Shown here: positions 56,404 to 64,000 of the stretch, piece after piece
How the letters are laid out: every line of letters starts with the position of its first letter
How positions within the stretch are numbered: the stretch's first letter is position 1
NCBI RefSeq assembly: GCF_023015805.1
Contig: NZ_JALKBA010000016.1
Span: forward strand, 23,370 to 87,369
From: Cellulophaga sp. F20128
GTDB taxonomy: Bacteria > Bacteroidota > Bacteroidia > Flavobacteriales > Flavobacteriaceae
Direction: 5' to 3'
DNA: 64,000 bases
Program-made: the position numbers and the translations under genes
The notes under the pieces: model-generated
Told to the model about the DNA's origin: nothing
The model's database searches: none
The model's input: the letters and a program-made list of their open reading frames with translations, nothing else

Positions 56404-59400
56404 CGTTCTCTATGTTTGAAAAGGCCCCAATAACATCCGAAACAAGTTTAAACTCCTCATCTACGAATTTGGTGTCATAGGCATGTACCTTTTCCTTTGA
56501 ACTAATTATAGCATTCTTTAAGGCTTCATGATCGGCATCCTTATATCGGGTAATGGCCCATTCCACATATTTGTTACTATTTACTGCTTCCAAGTTTTTT
56601 TCCAAAAGGTCTTGAAGTGGTACATCTTTGCTAAATCTATCTAAAACCATTAATTGCAGGTATAATTTTGAACTTTCATTTAAATATTCGGGCGTCTTAT
56701 GTGCAATAATCAATTCATAATAATCTTTGGCTATATCCGGCTCTCCTTTGTTCTCATATGCCAAGGCCAAAAGATAATTATCCAACCGTTCATCAACGTC
56801 ATAATGCTTACCTACCCCCAGGTTTTTTGGCCATAATTTTGCTTTCTCTGCGTAATGAATTGCCTGATCATACTCTTGGGAATTAAAAGCGTTTAGAGAT
56901 AAACGGATGCAAGTTTCATGGTACATTGTTCTTCCTTCAGTAGCACCTTCAAATGGCAATACATTAAAATTTTCTAAAAAATTAAGACTGTGTTGGAATT
57001 CCTTTAATTCCAGAAGTATTTTTGAATAGTACATACCTAAAACCGCCTTTTCAGGATATCTAATCAAGGCTTGCTTTGTTATTTTTTTAGCTGCTTTAAA
57101 TTGTTTGGTTTCTATATAGTATTCGATCCAAGCCAATTGTACCCTCCAATTATCTTTATCCAAATGCCTTACTCGTTTTAGACTACTAAGTTTCGTCTTA
57201 ACATCTTCAGAGAATAATTTGAGTTTTGCCAAATAAAATGGCACAAATTCTGGATCACTACCACATTGCATAAATAACTTTCTCGCCTCTTCTATATTGC
57301 CCTTGCCCCATTGTTGTAGTGCCAAATAATATTTTAACTTCCAGTGATTGTTATATGTTAAAAATTCCTTTAACACCATACCCGTTTCTAACCTATGGGG
57401 GAATACCATTTCTGCATTCATTGCCAGTGCTTTATCTAAAAGTTTATTTTTATCTGTTTTATCTAAGGAAGCAATGTGTAACGCAACTATTGGGTGTTGC
57501 GGAGATAACCTAAGAATTTCTAATGCTTCTTCTTGGTGTCCATAGCTTTTATATTTTAATGCTATTTCTAAATACGACTCGGCAGGAAGCTCATTATTAA
57601 TCTTATCTTTAACTTCCTGTTTTGATAATTCCCCTGAAAAATAATTTTCAAAAACATAGAATAGGTTAGTAGCATCTAATCCATATATTGTTGAAAGTAT
57701 ATCTTTAGCTCCCATTACATTTCCTTTTTTTCTGTATATCAGAGTCTTTAGCTCCAAGGCAGAAACATTATCGGTATTAAAGGCCAAAGACTTTCTTATA
57801 AATTCCAAGGCTTTTCCATCTTTTTCTTCATTCCAATAAAGTACTGCTAGTTCAGTATAGGATGCAGTCCGCATATTAATGGATTGGGCTGCAATGGAAA
57901 ATCCGCTTTTAGCATCATTAATCTTGTTTAATGCCTTATTAACCAAACCGTATATATAATTAGCCAAACCGTCATAGGTATCAACACTTAAAGCTTTTTT
58001 AGAAAATTCCAATGCCTTTGACCATTCTTCCTTTCGATAATAACTTAAAGCCAATCTATTTAATGTAGGTACAAATGTGGATTCAGAATTAAAACTTTTC
58101 ATATAAATTTCAAGGGCTTCGGTATATCTTCGTTGTTTTTCTAATTCTAGACCTTTTACATAAAGCCCGTAAGCAGATTCCCAGTTAAAATTTGGTTCTG
58201 ATTTATACGGACGTTCCAAAAGCAATAAAGATTCTTCGGAATTATAGTTCAACAACTTATTACCAAGAACAACCTCAAAATTTTGCACCTCATCAATTTC
58301 AAAGGCCTCTTCAAAAAGTTCAAGTGTAGCTAGAGTTATTTTCCTTTCAATACGTTGATTCTTGTCTGTTCTGATCACCAAATAGGTATCCAAAGGTTGT
58401 AATGCACTTAATTTGAGTTCTACCTTATTACCTTTTCTAATCACATTCAACACGGCTTGATCACTGGCGGCAACCATTCCTTTTGTCCCCTTAAGAGGGA
58501 ACCAAAATTCTTTTGAAACATCAATATCATAGGGCATAAACTCCCTATGTTTAAATGGAGTAAAAGTACTACTGTTAGCGGCTTGGTTAAAAAGTTTTCC
58601 TGCTTGATATTCTATATATTGTCCATCGGCATCAGTAAGCAAATCTTCCCAAATCATTCCTTGATCAGACAAGCCCCAAATCCATACTTTTTTTCCAGGC
58701 TTATCCTCATAACTAGAGTAATGGCCAAAACCAAAATCATCATTATGCCAATAGCCGCCAAAAAAGTCAGCGTAACTGTCAATTATATGATAAGATTTAT
58801 AAATACCAAAATCATTATTTTTATAATTTGAAATAGGTCTATTTTCATCTATTGGCCATTCTCCGAGTTCACCACCATGACCAATTCTTTTATTTCCAGG
58901 ATAAATAAATTCTAGATCTCCATCGGCTTTCGCTGCAGCATTCATCCAATGGTAATATGTTACCGGTACTTCCCTTGTATTGCTCCAAGTCGCAGTAGTT
59001 TCAAAAAAGGCCTTGTCAGGGCCTAGTTTTATTTCCACGTTCCATTTAGTTCTTGAAGGAAGGTCCAAAGCCCCCACTACACAGGAAACACTACCATCTG
59101 GATACTCCTTTAACCGATAGTCCACAGGTGTTGCACAGGTAGGAATATGTCCTATATCCCCAAAATTGTATTCCAAACCACCAGAAGTCCACGCCCCACG
59201 CATAGCAACATCCCTGAATTTTACAACCTGGTTAAAATACATAAACTCCTTTCCCGTAGATTTTTCAATTGCTCCCCATATTTTACCACCTATATCTGGG
59301 CAAACATATACTTTGATATAATCATTTTCCAATACTACCATTTTCCAATTCATCGCTTCAGGTTTCTCAGTATAACTGTCGAAACGGAAATAAGGGTAAA

Positions 59401-59551
59401 TACGATTTATGTTTGCCACTGGGTCTGGATCTCCAAACATATACGTTTTCATATTTAGGTTTTCCTCCCGTATAATTGCTTTTTGCGAAAAAATATGCTG
59501 CCCCATAAATCCTAAAAATAGAAGTGTTAATAAAATTTTCAACTTATTCAT
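56393..59551 (-). CDS. DUF5107 domain protein with tetratricopeptide repeats, secreted
   Basis: A 1052-residue protein with a signal peptide (ending HIFSQ). Residues about 25-350 are the DUF5107 domain (NDYIKVYVCPDIGGKIWGA, GAWTSGGLEYNFGDIGH, YYHWMNAAAKADGDLEFIYPG), a beta-sandwich resembling aldose-epimerase-like folds. The remaining part, about 450-1000, is a chain of TPR units (ALEIYMKSFNSESTFVPTLNRLALSYYRKEEW, YWNEEKDGKALEFIRKSLAF and others, within 57760-58140). Activity is unknown; glycan binding or epimerisation combined with protein-protein contacts is an inference. Such proteins are frequent in PULs of Bacteroidota. The gap of 213 bases upstream suggests it may have its own promoter. 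Confidence 0.85.
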   Translation of the reverse strand: MNKLKILLTLLFLGFMGQHIFSQKAIIREENLNMKTYMFGDPDPVANINRIYPYFRFDSYTEKPEAMNWKMVVLENDYIKVYVCPDIGGKIWGAIEKSTGKEFMYFNQVVKFRDVAMRGAWTSGGLEYNFGDIGHIPTCATPVDYRLKEYPDGSVSCVVGALDLPSRTKWNVEIKLGPDKAFFETTATWSNTREVPVTYYHWMNAAAKADGDLEFIYPGNKRIGHGGELGEWPIDENRPISNYKNNDFGIYKSYHIIDSYADFFGGYWHNDDFGFGHYSSYEDKPGKKVWIWGLSDQGMIWEDLLTDADGQYIEYQAGKLFNQAANSSTFTPFKHREFMPYDIDVSKEFWFPLKGTKGMVAASDQAVLNVIRKGNKVELKLSALQPLDTYLVIRTDKNQRIERKITLATLELFEEAFEIDEVQNFEVVLGNKLLNYNSEESLLLLERPYKSEPNFNWESAYGLYVKGLELEKQRRYTEALEIYMKSFNSESTFVPTLNRLALSYYRKEEWSKALEFSKKALSVDTYDGLANYIYGLVNKALNKINDAKSGFSIAAQSINMRTASYTELAVLYWNEEKDGKALEFIRKSLAFNTDNVSALELKTLIYRKKGNVMGAKDILSTIYGLDATNLFYVFENYFSGELSKQEVKDKINNELPAESYLEIALKYKSYGHQEEALEILRLSPQHPIVALHIASLDKTDKNKLLDKALAMNAEMVFPHRLETGMVLKEFLTYNNHWKLKYYLALQQWGKGNIEEARKLFMQCGSDPEFVPFYLAKLKLFSEDVKTKLSSLKRVRHLDKDNWRVQLAWIEYYIETKQFKAAKKITKQALIRYPEKAVLGMYYSKILLELKEFQHSLNFLENFNVLPFEGATEGRTMYHETCIRLSLNAFNSQEYDQAIHYAEKAKLWPKNLGVGKHYDVDERLDNYLLALAYENKGEPDIAKDYYELIIAHKTPEYLNESSKLYLQLMVLDRFSKDVPLQDLLEKNLEAVNSNKYVEWAITRYKDADHEALKNAIISSKEKVHAYDTKFVDEEFKLVSDVIGAFSNIENDEK

Positions 59552-59764
59552 AATTTAGTTTTTAATTGCTTACAAAAAATGAAATTAACCTCTGTTCTTT
59601 ATTAACGTTAGATTTAAAACCTTCACTATTAATTTTTAAACACAAGTTTTTGGATGAACTATTAAGTAATCGACTGAGTCCAAATCCTGTTTAATTACAC
59701 CAATATATTTTACCTCAAATTTGGCTTTAGAAAAATCTAAAACTACTAAAATGGATAAATGTCT

Positions 59765-62758
59765 TTACTCGACAATCAATAACCAACCCTTAGTAGGTTC
59801 TATGGTAATTTCTTCATCTATTGAAAATATTTTTTCTGGTTGAAACTTTTCAATCCTTGGAGCACTCATTTTTACGTTTGATTTAACCAAGCTAAGGGAA
59901 TCCCAATCAATATTCAATTTAATTTTTACTGTATTTTTCGCCCAGCTCGCCACTGAAATCAAAAGTTTTCCTTTTTTTACATATGCCGTAGCTTTAACAT
60001 CCGAATTTGTAGTTGTTACTATGGGTTGTCTATCCCAATAACCTATCATTTCCGCATTTTCAATACCGAATTTATCCCAAACCTTCCATATTTCTCGGGG
60101 ATCACATGTAACACCGTCTGTAAACCAAGGATATCGGACTGTCATTCCAAACACCATACCTCTCCAAGGGTTTCCACCTGCATGAAGCATATCTCCCATA
60201 TGTCCAAACGGAATACCAGAGACTTCTACCAACCAGTTTTCGGGCGGCATTTCATCATAAATAAAGCTTTCTCCAAACCAGAGTTTATCTAAATAAGGAA
60301 AAAACTCCGTGTATTGAGTAGCAGGACCTTTTGAAAAACCAGTGTTAGAATGCAGATCCATCATACTTCCTGGTTTTTCTCGGTCAAGAATTTTTCGCAT
60401 ACGTTTTAGAATCCTTCTATCGTATGACACGTCATCTAAGTAAAGTCCATCTATATCAATATTTTTTACTAACCAAGACAACCCTTCTAAATAGTAATTA
60501 TACCATCTTGAATCACCAGGTGCATTAACTATTGACGCATCAATACCATCTTTTAAAGGTGAATACCACTGTACATTATAATCAGACACCAAGTGTTCTT
60601 GTAACCATGGATAGCCACCACCTTTTCCTGTACCGAGAATTTCATTGTTTAAACTTCTTAATGCCCAGATTTCTACAGCATGATTAGTAAGTTCCCGAAT
60701 GGTATAATAAATCTTTACTTTCAAATCTTTGGCATGCATTTCGTCGACGAAACCACTCATTTCCTTTGTATTAATAAATGGATAATTAATGTATGGATTA
60801 TATTTATTAGCATGATGTACATTAATAATTTTTACTCCATCAATTATCTCTTCTTCCTTTGGTTTAGGAGCCAAACCATTATGGTAATATCTGTTAGTAA
60901 ATTGCGATTTACTATCTATCATTCTTACAGGAGTAATTAAAAAAGAAACTTCAAAAAGCAATTCCTCTCCCTTAACAAATGTTCGTTCTCCTGTAAATAC
61001 GGTAGCAATAGTTTCTTTCTCTTTTTTTTCTATTGAAAATCCGCCTTTACCCTCATTGTCCCAACTTATGGGAGGGGACGGCTTATAAAGGTTTAATAAG
61101 GGACCATGATAGGTGCTACCTCTTAATTCAACATGTAATCCGCCATATGTATTTCCAACCCAAAAACTATCCTGAGGTCCATCCCATTTAGAATAATGAA
61201 TTTTAGGAACAGTAGTTCCTGGAAGTCCCATTCCCATCATATATTCCGCTATGGAAGATTGAAATGGTATTTCTAATTTAAAGTCATTTAGAGTAATTTC
61301 GGTTTTGGCTTTTATTTTTATTTTATAATTTAAATGCCCATCAAATTCAGTAACAGATTCTGTTTGAATCTCAAAATTTTCAGTATGGCCTATATAGCTT
61401 TTCATTTCCTTCCCCGATGTACTCCTAGTTGCCTTTAAACTAAAATCAGTGATTTTCTCATTATCGAGAACATATCGAATAGGATTATGAAGCACTTCGG
61501 TATTTCCAACTTGAATAGAAGATGGCATACCATTTTTACTTAAGGATAATTCCTTTCCGTACAAACTCAGCTTATCTAGGCTGTTTGATTTAATTGGAGT
61601 ATAAGGCTTTGTTGGCTCGTCATCAAGTCCTATAGTAGAATTTAACCATCGTAACCTTGAATGCCTCCATGGTTCATCATCTCCCCTATTTGCTATCATA
61701 GAATCAGTTATATGTAATATTATCATTATTTCCTTATTAGACGCTCCAAGAGTTTTAATAATAATCTTACCTTTATATATACCAGATTTCACATCTTTAG
61801 GGATATCAATTCCTACCCATAATGGTTGAACCTTACCCTGAGATACATCCACGCGTTTCGTAAAGGTTTTACCATAAGGATCTATTCCCTCTGTATTAAA
61901 ACAGGTAAAAGCACTAGAAGAAATTATATCACCATTAATTGATTCTAAACCATCAAATTGAAGGCGTACATTTTCTACCGCTTTTTTTGATGAATAAATA
62001 CCAATTTGAAATGTGTAGTATTCGTTTCTTTCTGCTGTTCCTTCAAATTGATTCGTTACTCCGTCTTTAATCCATTTCAATGGTAAGTTATCTCGCATTC
62101 TAATTGGATTCCTTCTGTCCTCTGTAAAGGCGAAATAATCAACATTTAAACTATTGGCAAACTGATATACCTCGTCCTGAGTAGCAGTAACTTCCATTGG
62201 ATAAAATGAATCAAACTCACGTCTTGCCTGAATTTCGTGACATATAGCTTCAGACAACCTGTTAATGATTTTTCTATTATTTAGTTTATTATTGGAAAGC
62301 CAAGTACTCTTTGGCAATTTCTCCCGGTCTAGATAGCCATACTTATAATACCCCCACTCTAAGTCTGGTTTAAAGGGTAAGTAATAAAAATAGTAACTTC
62401 CTTTCTCTGCAGGGCCAAAAACCAATTTGCATTTTTCCTTTGTTACTTCTAATCGATGAATATTTTCTATGGTATCTCCCGTTTTGGAATTAACTATAAT
62501 AAATTGTCGTTTTTCTGGAGATTCATCGTGACGTCTCCATTTAAAATCCAATTTTATAGCTTCTGATTTCTTCCCTACTTCTATAACAGCTCTATGATTG
62601 CCTAATTCCGCCTCCCAGGGAGATTCGGCAATGCTATATTTTACTTCGGATTGAGAGTTTCCTGAAAAACTTAAAGCATTAAACAAAACGACAATTACTA
62701 TGTGTTTAGCATAAAAAGTATTAAAATTTTTATTATTTTTAAATTGATAAATTCGCAT
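59765..62758 (-). CDS. DUF6067/GH123-like glycoside hydrolase-domain protein
   Basis: A protein of about 997 residues, with ATG at 62758 giving a signal peptide ending SGNSQ. The N-terminal half is a series of beta-sandwiches (YTFQIGIYSSKKAVENVRLQF, then PLWVGIDIPKDVKSGIYKG, typical of the GH123-N/DUF4091-like module). The C-terminal half is a TIM barrel with IINVHHANKYNPYINYPFI, YYTIRELTNHA and a candidate catalytic Asp775-Asp776 pair in IDGLYLDDVSYDR, plus MMDLHSN. Pfam-style families DUF6067 or GH123 match by memory. GH123 enzymes are beta-N-acetylgalactosaminidases, but here the activity is open. It follows the PhyH gene after 39 bases, likely in one operon. Confidence 0.78.
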   Translation of the reverse strand: MRIYQFKNNKNFNTFYAKHIVIVVLFNALSFSGNSQSEVKYSIAESPWEAELGNHRAVIEVGKKSEAIKLDFKWRRHDESPEKRQFIIVNSKTGDTIENIHRLEVTKEKCKLVFGPAEKGSYYFYYLPFKPDLEWGYYKYGYLDREKLPKSTWLSNNKLNNRKIINRLSEAICHEIQARREFDSFYPMEVTATQDEVYQFANSLNVDYFAFTEDRRNPIRMRDNLPLKWIKDGVTNQFEGTAERNEYYTFQIGIYSSKKAVENVRLQFDGLESINGDIISSSAFTCFNTEGIDPYGKTFTKRVDVSQGKVQPLWVGIDIPKDVKSGIYKGKIIIKTLGASNKEIMIILHITDSMIANRGDDEPWRHSRLRWLNSTIGLDDEPTKPYTPIKSNSLDKLSLYGKELSLSKNGMPSSIQVGNTEVLHNPIRYVLDNEKITDFSLKATRSTSGKEMKSYIGHTENFEIQTESVTEFDGHLNYKIKIKAKTEITLNDFKLEIPFQSSIAEYMMGMGLPGTTVPKIHYSKWDGPQDSFWVGNTYGGLHVELRGSTYHGPLLNLYKPSPPISWDNEGKGGFSIEKKEKETIATVFTGERTFVKGEELLFEVSFLITPVRMIDSKSQFTNRYYHNGLAPKPKEEEIIDGVKIINVHHANKYNPYINYPFINTKEMSGFVDEMHAKDLKVKIYYTIRELTNHAVEIWALRSLNNEILGTGKGGGYPWLQEHLVSDYNVQWYSPLKDGIDASIVNAPGDSRWYNYYLEGLSWLVKNIDIDGLYLDDVSYDRRILKRMRKILDREKPGSMMDLHSNTGFSKGPATQYTEFFPYLDKLWFGESFIYDEMPPENWLVEVSGIPFGHMGDMLHAGGNPWRGMVFGMTVRYPWFTDGVTCDPREIWKVWDKFGIENAEMIGYWDRQPIVTTTNSDVKATAYVKKGKLLISVASWAKNTVKIKLNIDWDSLSLVKSNVKMSAPRIEKFQPEKIFSIDEEITIEPTKGWLLIVE

Positions 62759-62797
62759 ATAATTGTATTTTTTTAGTTGTAATAGCGCCATTAAAGA

Positions 62798-63529
62798 TTA
62801 TGGATTAACAATTCTCTCCCCTGTGTGATCAACCCCTTTAGAACGCTCTAATTCTATCATTGCCATTGGCCTAAAATTGGTAATAAAAGCACGTCTATTG
62901 TCATTTGTAGAATTTCCTCTGCTGTAATGTAAAGTTGCTCCTTGATGAAATACACAAGAACCAGGAGGTAACTCTATACAGCTAGAATTTTCCTCAGTCC
63001 CTTCACATTTAAGGGCTCCTTTGTTTCCTGTTTGCTCATGTGGCAACAATTCAGCTAAGTGAGACTTTGGTGTATACCACATACAACCATTTTCTTTATA
63101 GGATCTATCGATCGCCACCCAACAACTTGCTGCACGCTTATCTGGCATATCTATCCAATATGCAGCATCTTGATGCCATGGTGTTATGGTATTCGTATTT
63201 GGTGCTTTATTGATGAGCATATCAAAATCTAATGCAATGTCATCACCCATCAACTCTTGTGCAATTTTTAAGGTTTTCATATGTAGTCCTTTTTCTAATA
63301 ATTCTGGAACTACCTTACTAGGAACCATAATCTGTGTGATTTTTTCTTTTTTTGAGTCTTCTAAACCAGATAAATCAGACCTATACTTTGAGACATCAAT
63401 TGTATTGTCCAAAAATGATTCATATAGGTCACTGTAAAATACTACTTCCTCTTCACTCAATAGATTATCAATGACTAAATAACCCTCTGCCTCGAAAAAT
63501 GATTTTTGTTGTTGGGATAATAATTTCAT
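62798..63529 (-). CDS. Phytanoyl-CoA dioxygenase (PhyH) family Fe(II)/2-oxoglutarate oxygenase
   Basis: A 243-residue cytoplasmic non-heme iron oxygenase. The iron triad is visible: His119 and Asp121 (TPWHQDAAYW) and His201 (ATLHYSRGN), with Arg212 or Arg213 (NRRAF) as the 2-oxoglutarate anchor. The N-terminal segment FFEAEGYLVIDNLLS is typical of PhyH proteins. Length is normal. In a sugar locus the substrate is unlikely to be phytanoyl-CoA; hydroxylation or demethylation of a modified sugar is one possibility (inference). It is immediately upstream of the GH123-like gene, so it may process a sugar released by that enzyme. Confidence 0.92.
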   Translation of the reverse strand: MKLLSQQQKSFFEAEGYLVIDNLLSEEEVVFYSDLYESFLDNTIDVSKYRSDLSGLEDSKKEKITQIMVPSKVVPELLEKGLHMKTLKIAQELMGDDIALDFDMLINKAPNTNTITPWHQDAAYWIDMPDKRAASCWVAIDRSYKENGCMWYTPKSHLAELLPHEQTGNKGALKCEGTEENSSCIELPPGSCVFHQGATLHYSRGNSTNDNRRAFITNFRPMAMIELERSKGVDHTGERIVNP

Positions 63530-63765
63530 AACTTTTAGTTTTAACTGTCGTTAATTATATTTCTTTAATTGGTTATTCATTTGGTGTTCATTTGTTTTTC
63601 CTTTCGGAAGAAATCCATAACGTATTACCAAATAATTAGGTTTCATTTACTCCTGTCAATTATTGCGACTATTCTTTGGAAAGTTGTTACTTTATTTCTA
63701 CGACAAACTAGTAAGCTATATCGTAATTATAAAAATCACCTTAAAATTCCAATATTATTTTTACT

Positions 63766-64000
63766 TTAATTTTCAAGAATTAACACCACTATCCCTTTCA
63801 TTGGGGATTCATTCTTACTTTCTATTGTCACTTTTATAGAGGCTCCATTGTTTGCCCTAACGTCATTTGCTAATACCAAGGGATATACCGCCGAACTACC
63901 CTCTTTTTCAATAAAACGAACTTCTGAATTACTATAAATAGGCTTACCATCCGCAATCAATTCTACTCCAATTATCCGTACCCGAGACTCCCCTTCTGTA
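63766..64000 (-). CDS. Partial gene, C-terminal part only (5' end beyond window)
   Basis: An open minus-strand frame enters from the right edge and stops with TAA at 63766-63768; about 77 residues are visible. The end reads RVRIIGVELIADGKPI, then SSAVYPLVLANDVRANNGA and IKVTIESKNESPMKGIVV, an alternating beta-sandwich pattern. It resembles the small C-terminal domains of some exo-glycosidases, for example beta-hexosaminidase-type proteins with an LxxDGK strand. This is only a suggestion. It is 236 bases upstream of the PhyH gene on the same strand. Confidence 0.6.
   Translation of the reverse strand, partial: TEGESRVRIIGVELIADGKPIYSNSEVRFIEKEGSSAVYPLVLANDVRANNGASIKVTIESKNESPMKGIVVLILEN

Noticed and set aside
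1..64000. CRISPR arrays, tRNA or rRNA genes, intact transposases
   Set aside because: No regularly spaced repeats, cloverleaf-like tRNA sequence, rRNA sequence or transposase motifs were noticed; a tool-based scan was not possible.

Overview
The window looks like chromosomal DNA of a marine flavobacterium (Bacteroidota, Flavobacteriaceae-like). The evidence is: AT-rich DNA; two SusC/SusD pairs; lipoprotein signals ending in a cysteine lipobox; a hybrid two-component sensor-regulator; weak Shine-Dalgarno sequences; and Bacteroidota-type promoter boxes (TAnnTTTG, in the best case with TTG 17 bases upstream). Nearly all of it is a polysaccharide utilization locus (PUL), or several fused ones, read mostly from the minus strand. 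No tRNA, rRNA, CRISPR array or intact insertion sequence was seen.

Layout. 1-2.7 kb is the flank: a MarC-family membrane protein, a decayed DsbA/FrnE-like gene and an Lrp/AsnC regulator. 2.9-11 kb holds a first SusC/SusD pair followed by a large FG-GAP/UnbV lipoprotein, with a divergent AraC regulator. 12-23 kb is an enzyme and catabolic block: Na+/sugar symporter, RraA-like protein, GH2, acid-sugar dehydratase of the enolase superfamily, SDR dehydrogenase, SMP-30 lactonase and a divergent GH95-like lipoprotein. 23.7-40.7 kb is a second PUL: SusC, SusD, GH2-like, GH141-like beta-helix protein and DUF5703 six-hairpin protein, with a divergent hybrid two-component regulator. Between them lies a phased triple repeat that looks like its operator. 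41-48.3 kb is a four-gene planctomycete-type module (PSCyt1/DUF1549/DUF1553, DUF1501, propeller, DUF2231-heme-LRR) with a divergent AraC regulator. 49.4-64 kb carries GH36-like/NPCBM, GH95, DUF5107-TPR, GH123/DUF6067-like and PhyH-dioxygenase genes. It also has an EEP phosphatase gene broken by three in-frame stops, two related gene remnants, and the 3' end of one more gene at the edge.

How they may work together (inference). Two outer-membrane SusCD importers bring in oligosaccharides. GH95, GH141, GH2, GH36-like and GH123-like enzymes suggest a galactose-containing glycan decorated with alpha-L-fucose or alpha-L-galactose and perhaps other sugars. No sulfatase is present. The released 6-deoxy or L-sugar would be taken up by the SSS symporter and oxidised without phosphorylation: SDR to the lactone, lactonase to the acid, dehydratase to the 2-keto-3-deoxy acid, then cleavage, possibly by the RraA-like protein. 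The heme module and the PhyH oxygenase point to unexplained oxidative chemistry inside a PUL. They are the most novel parts of the window.
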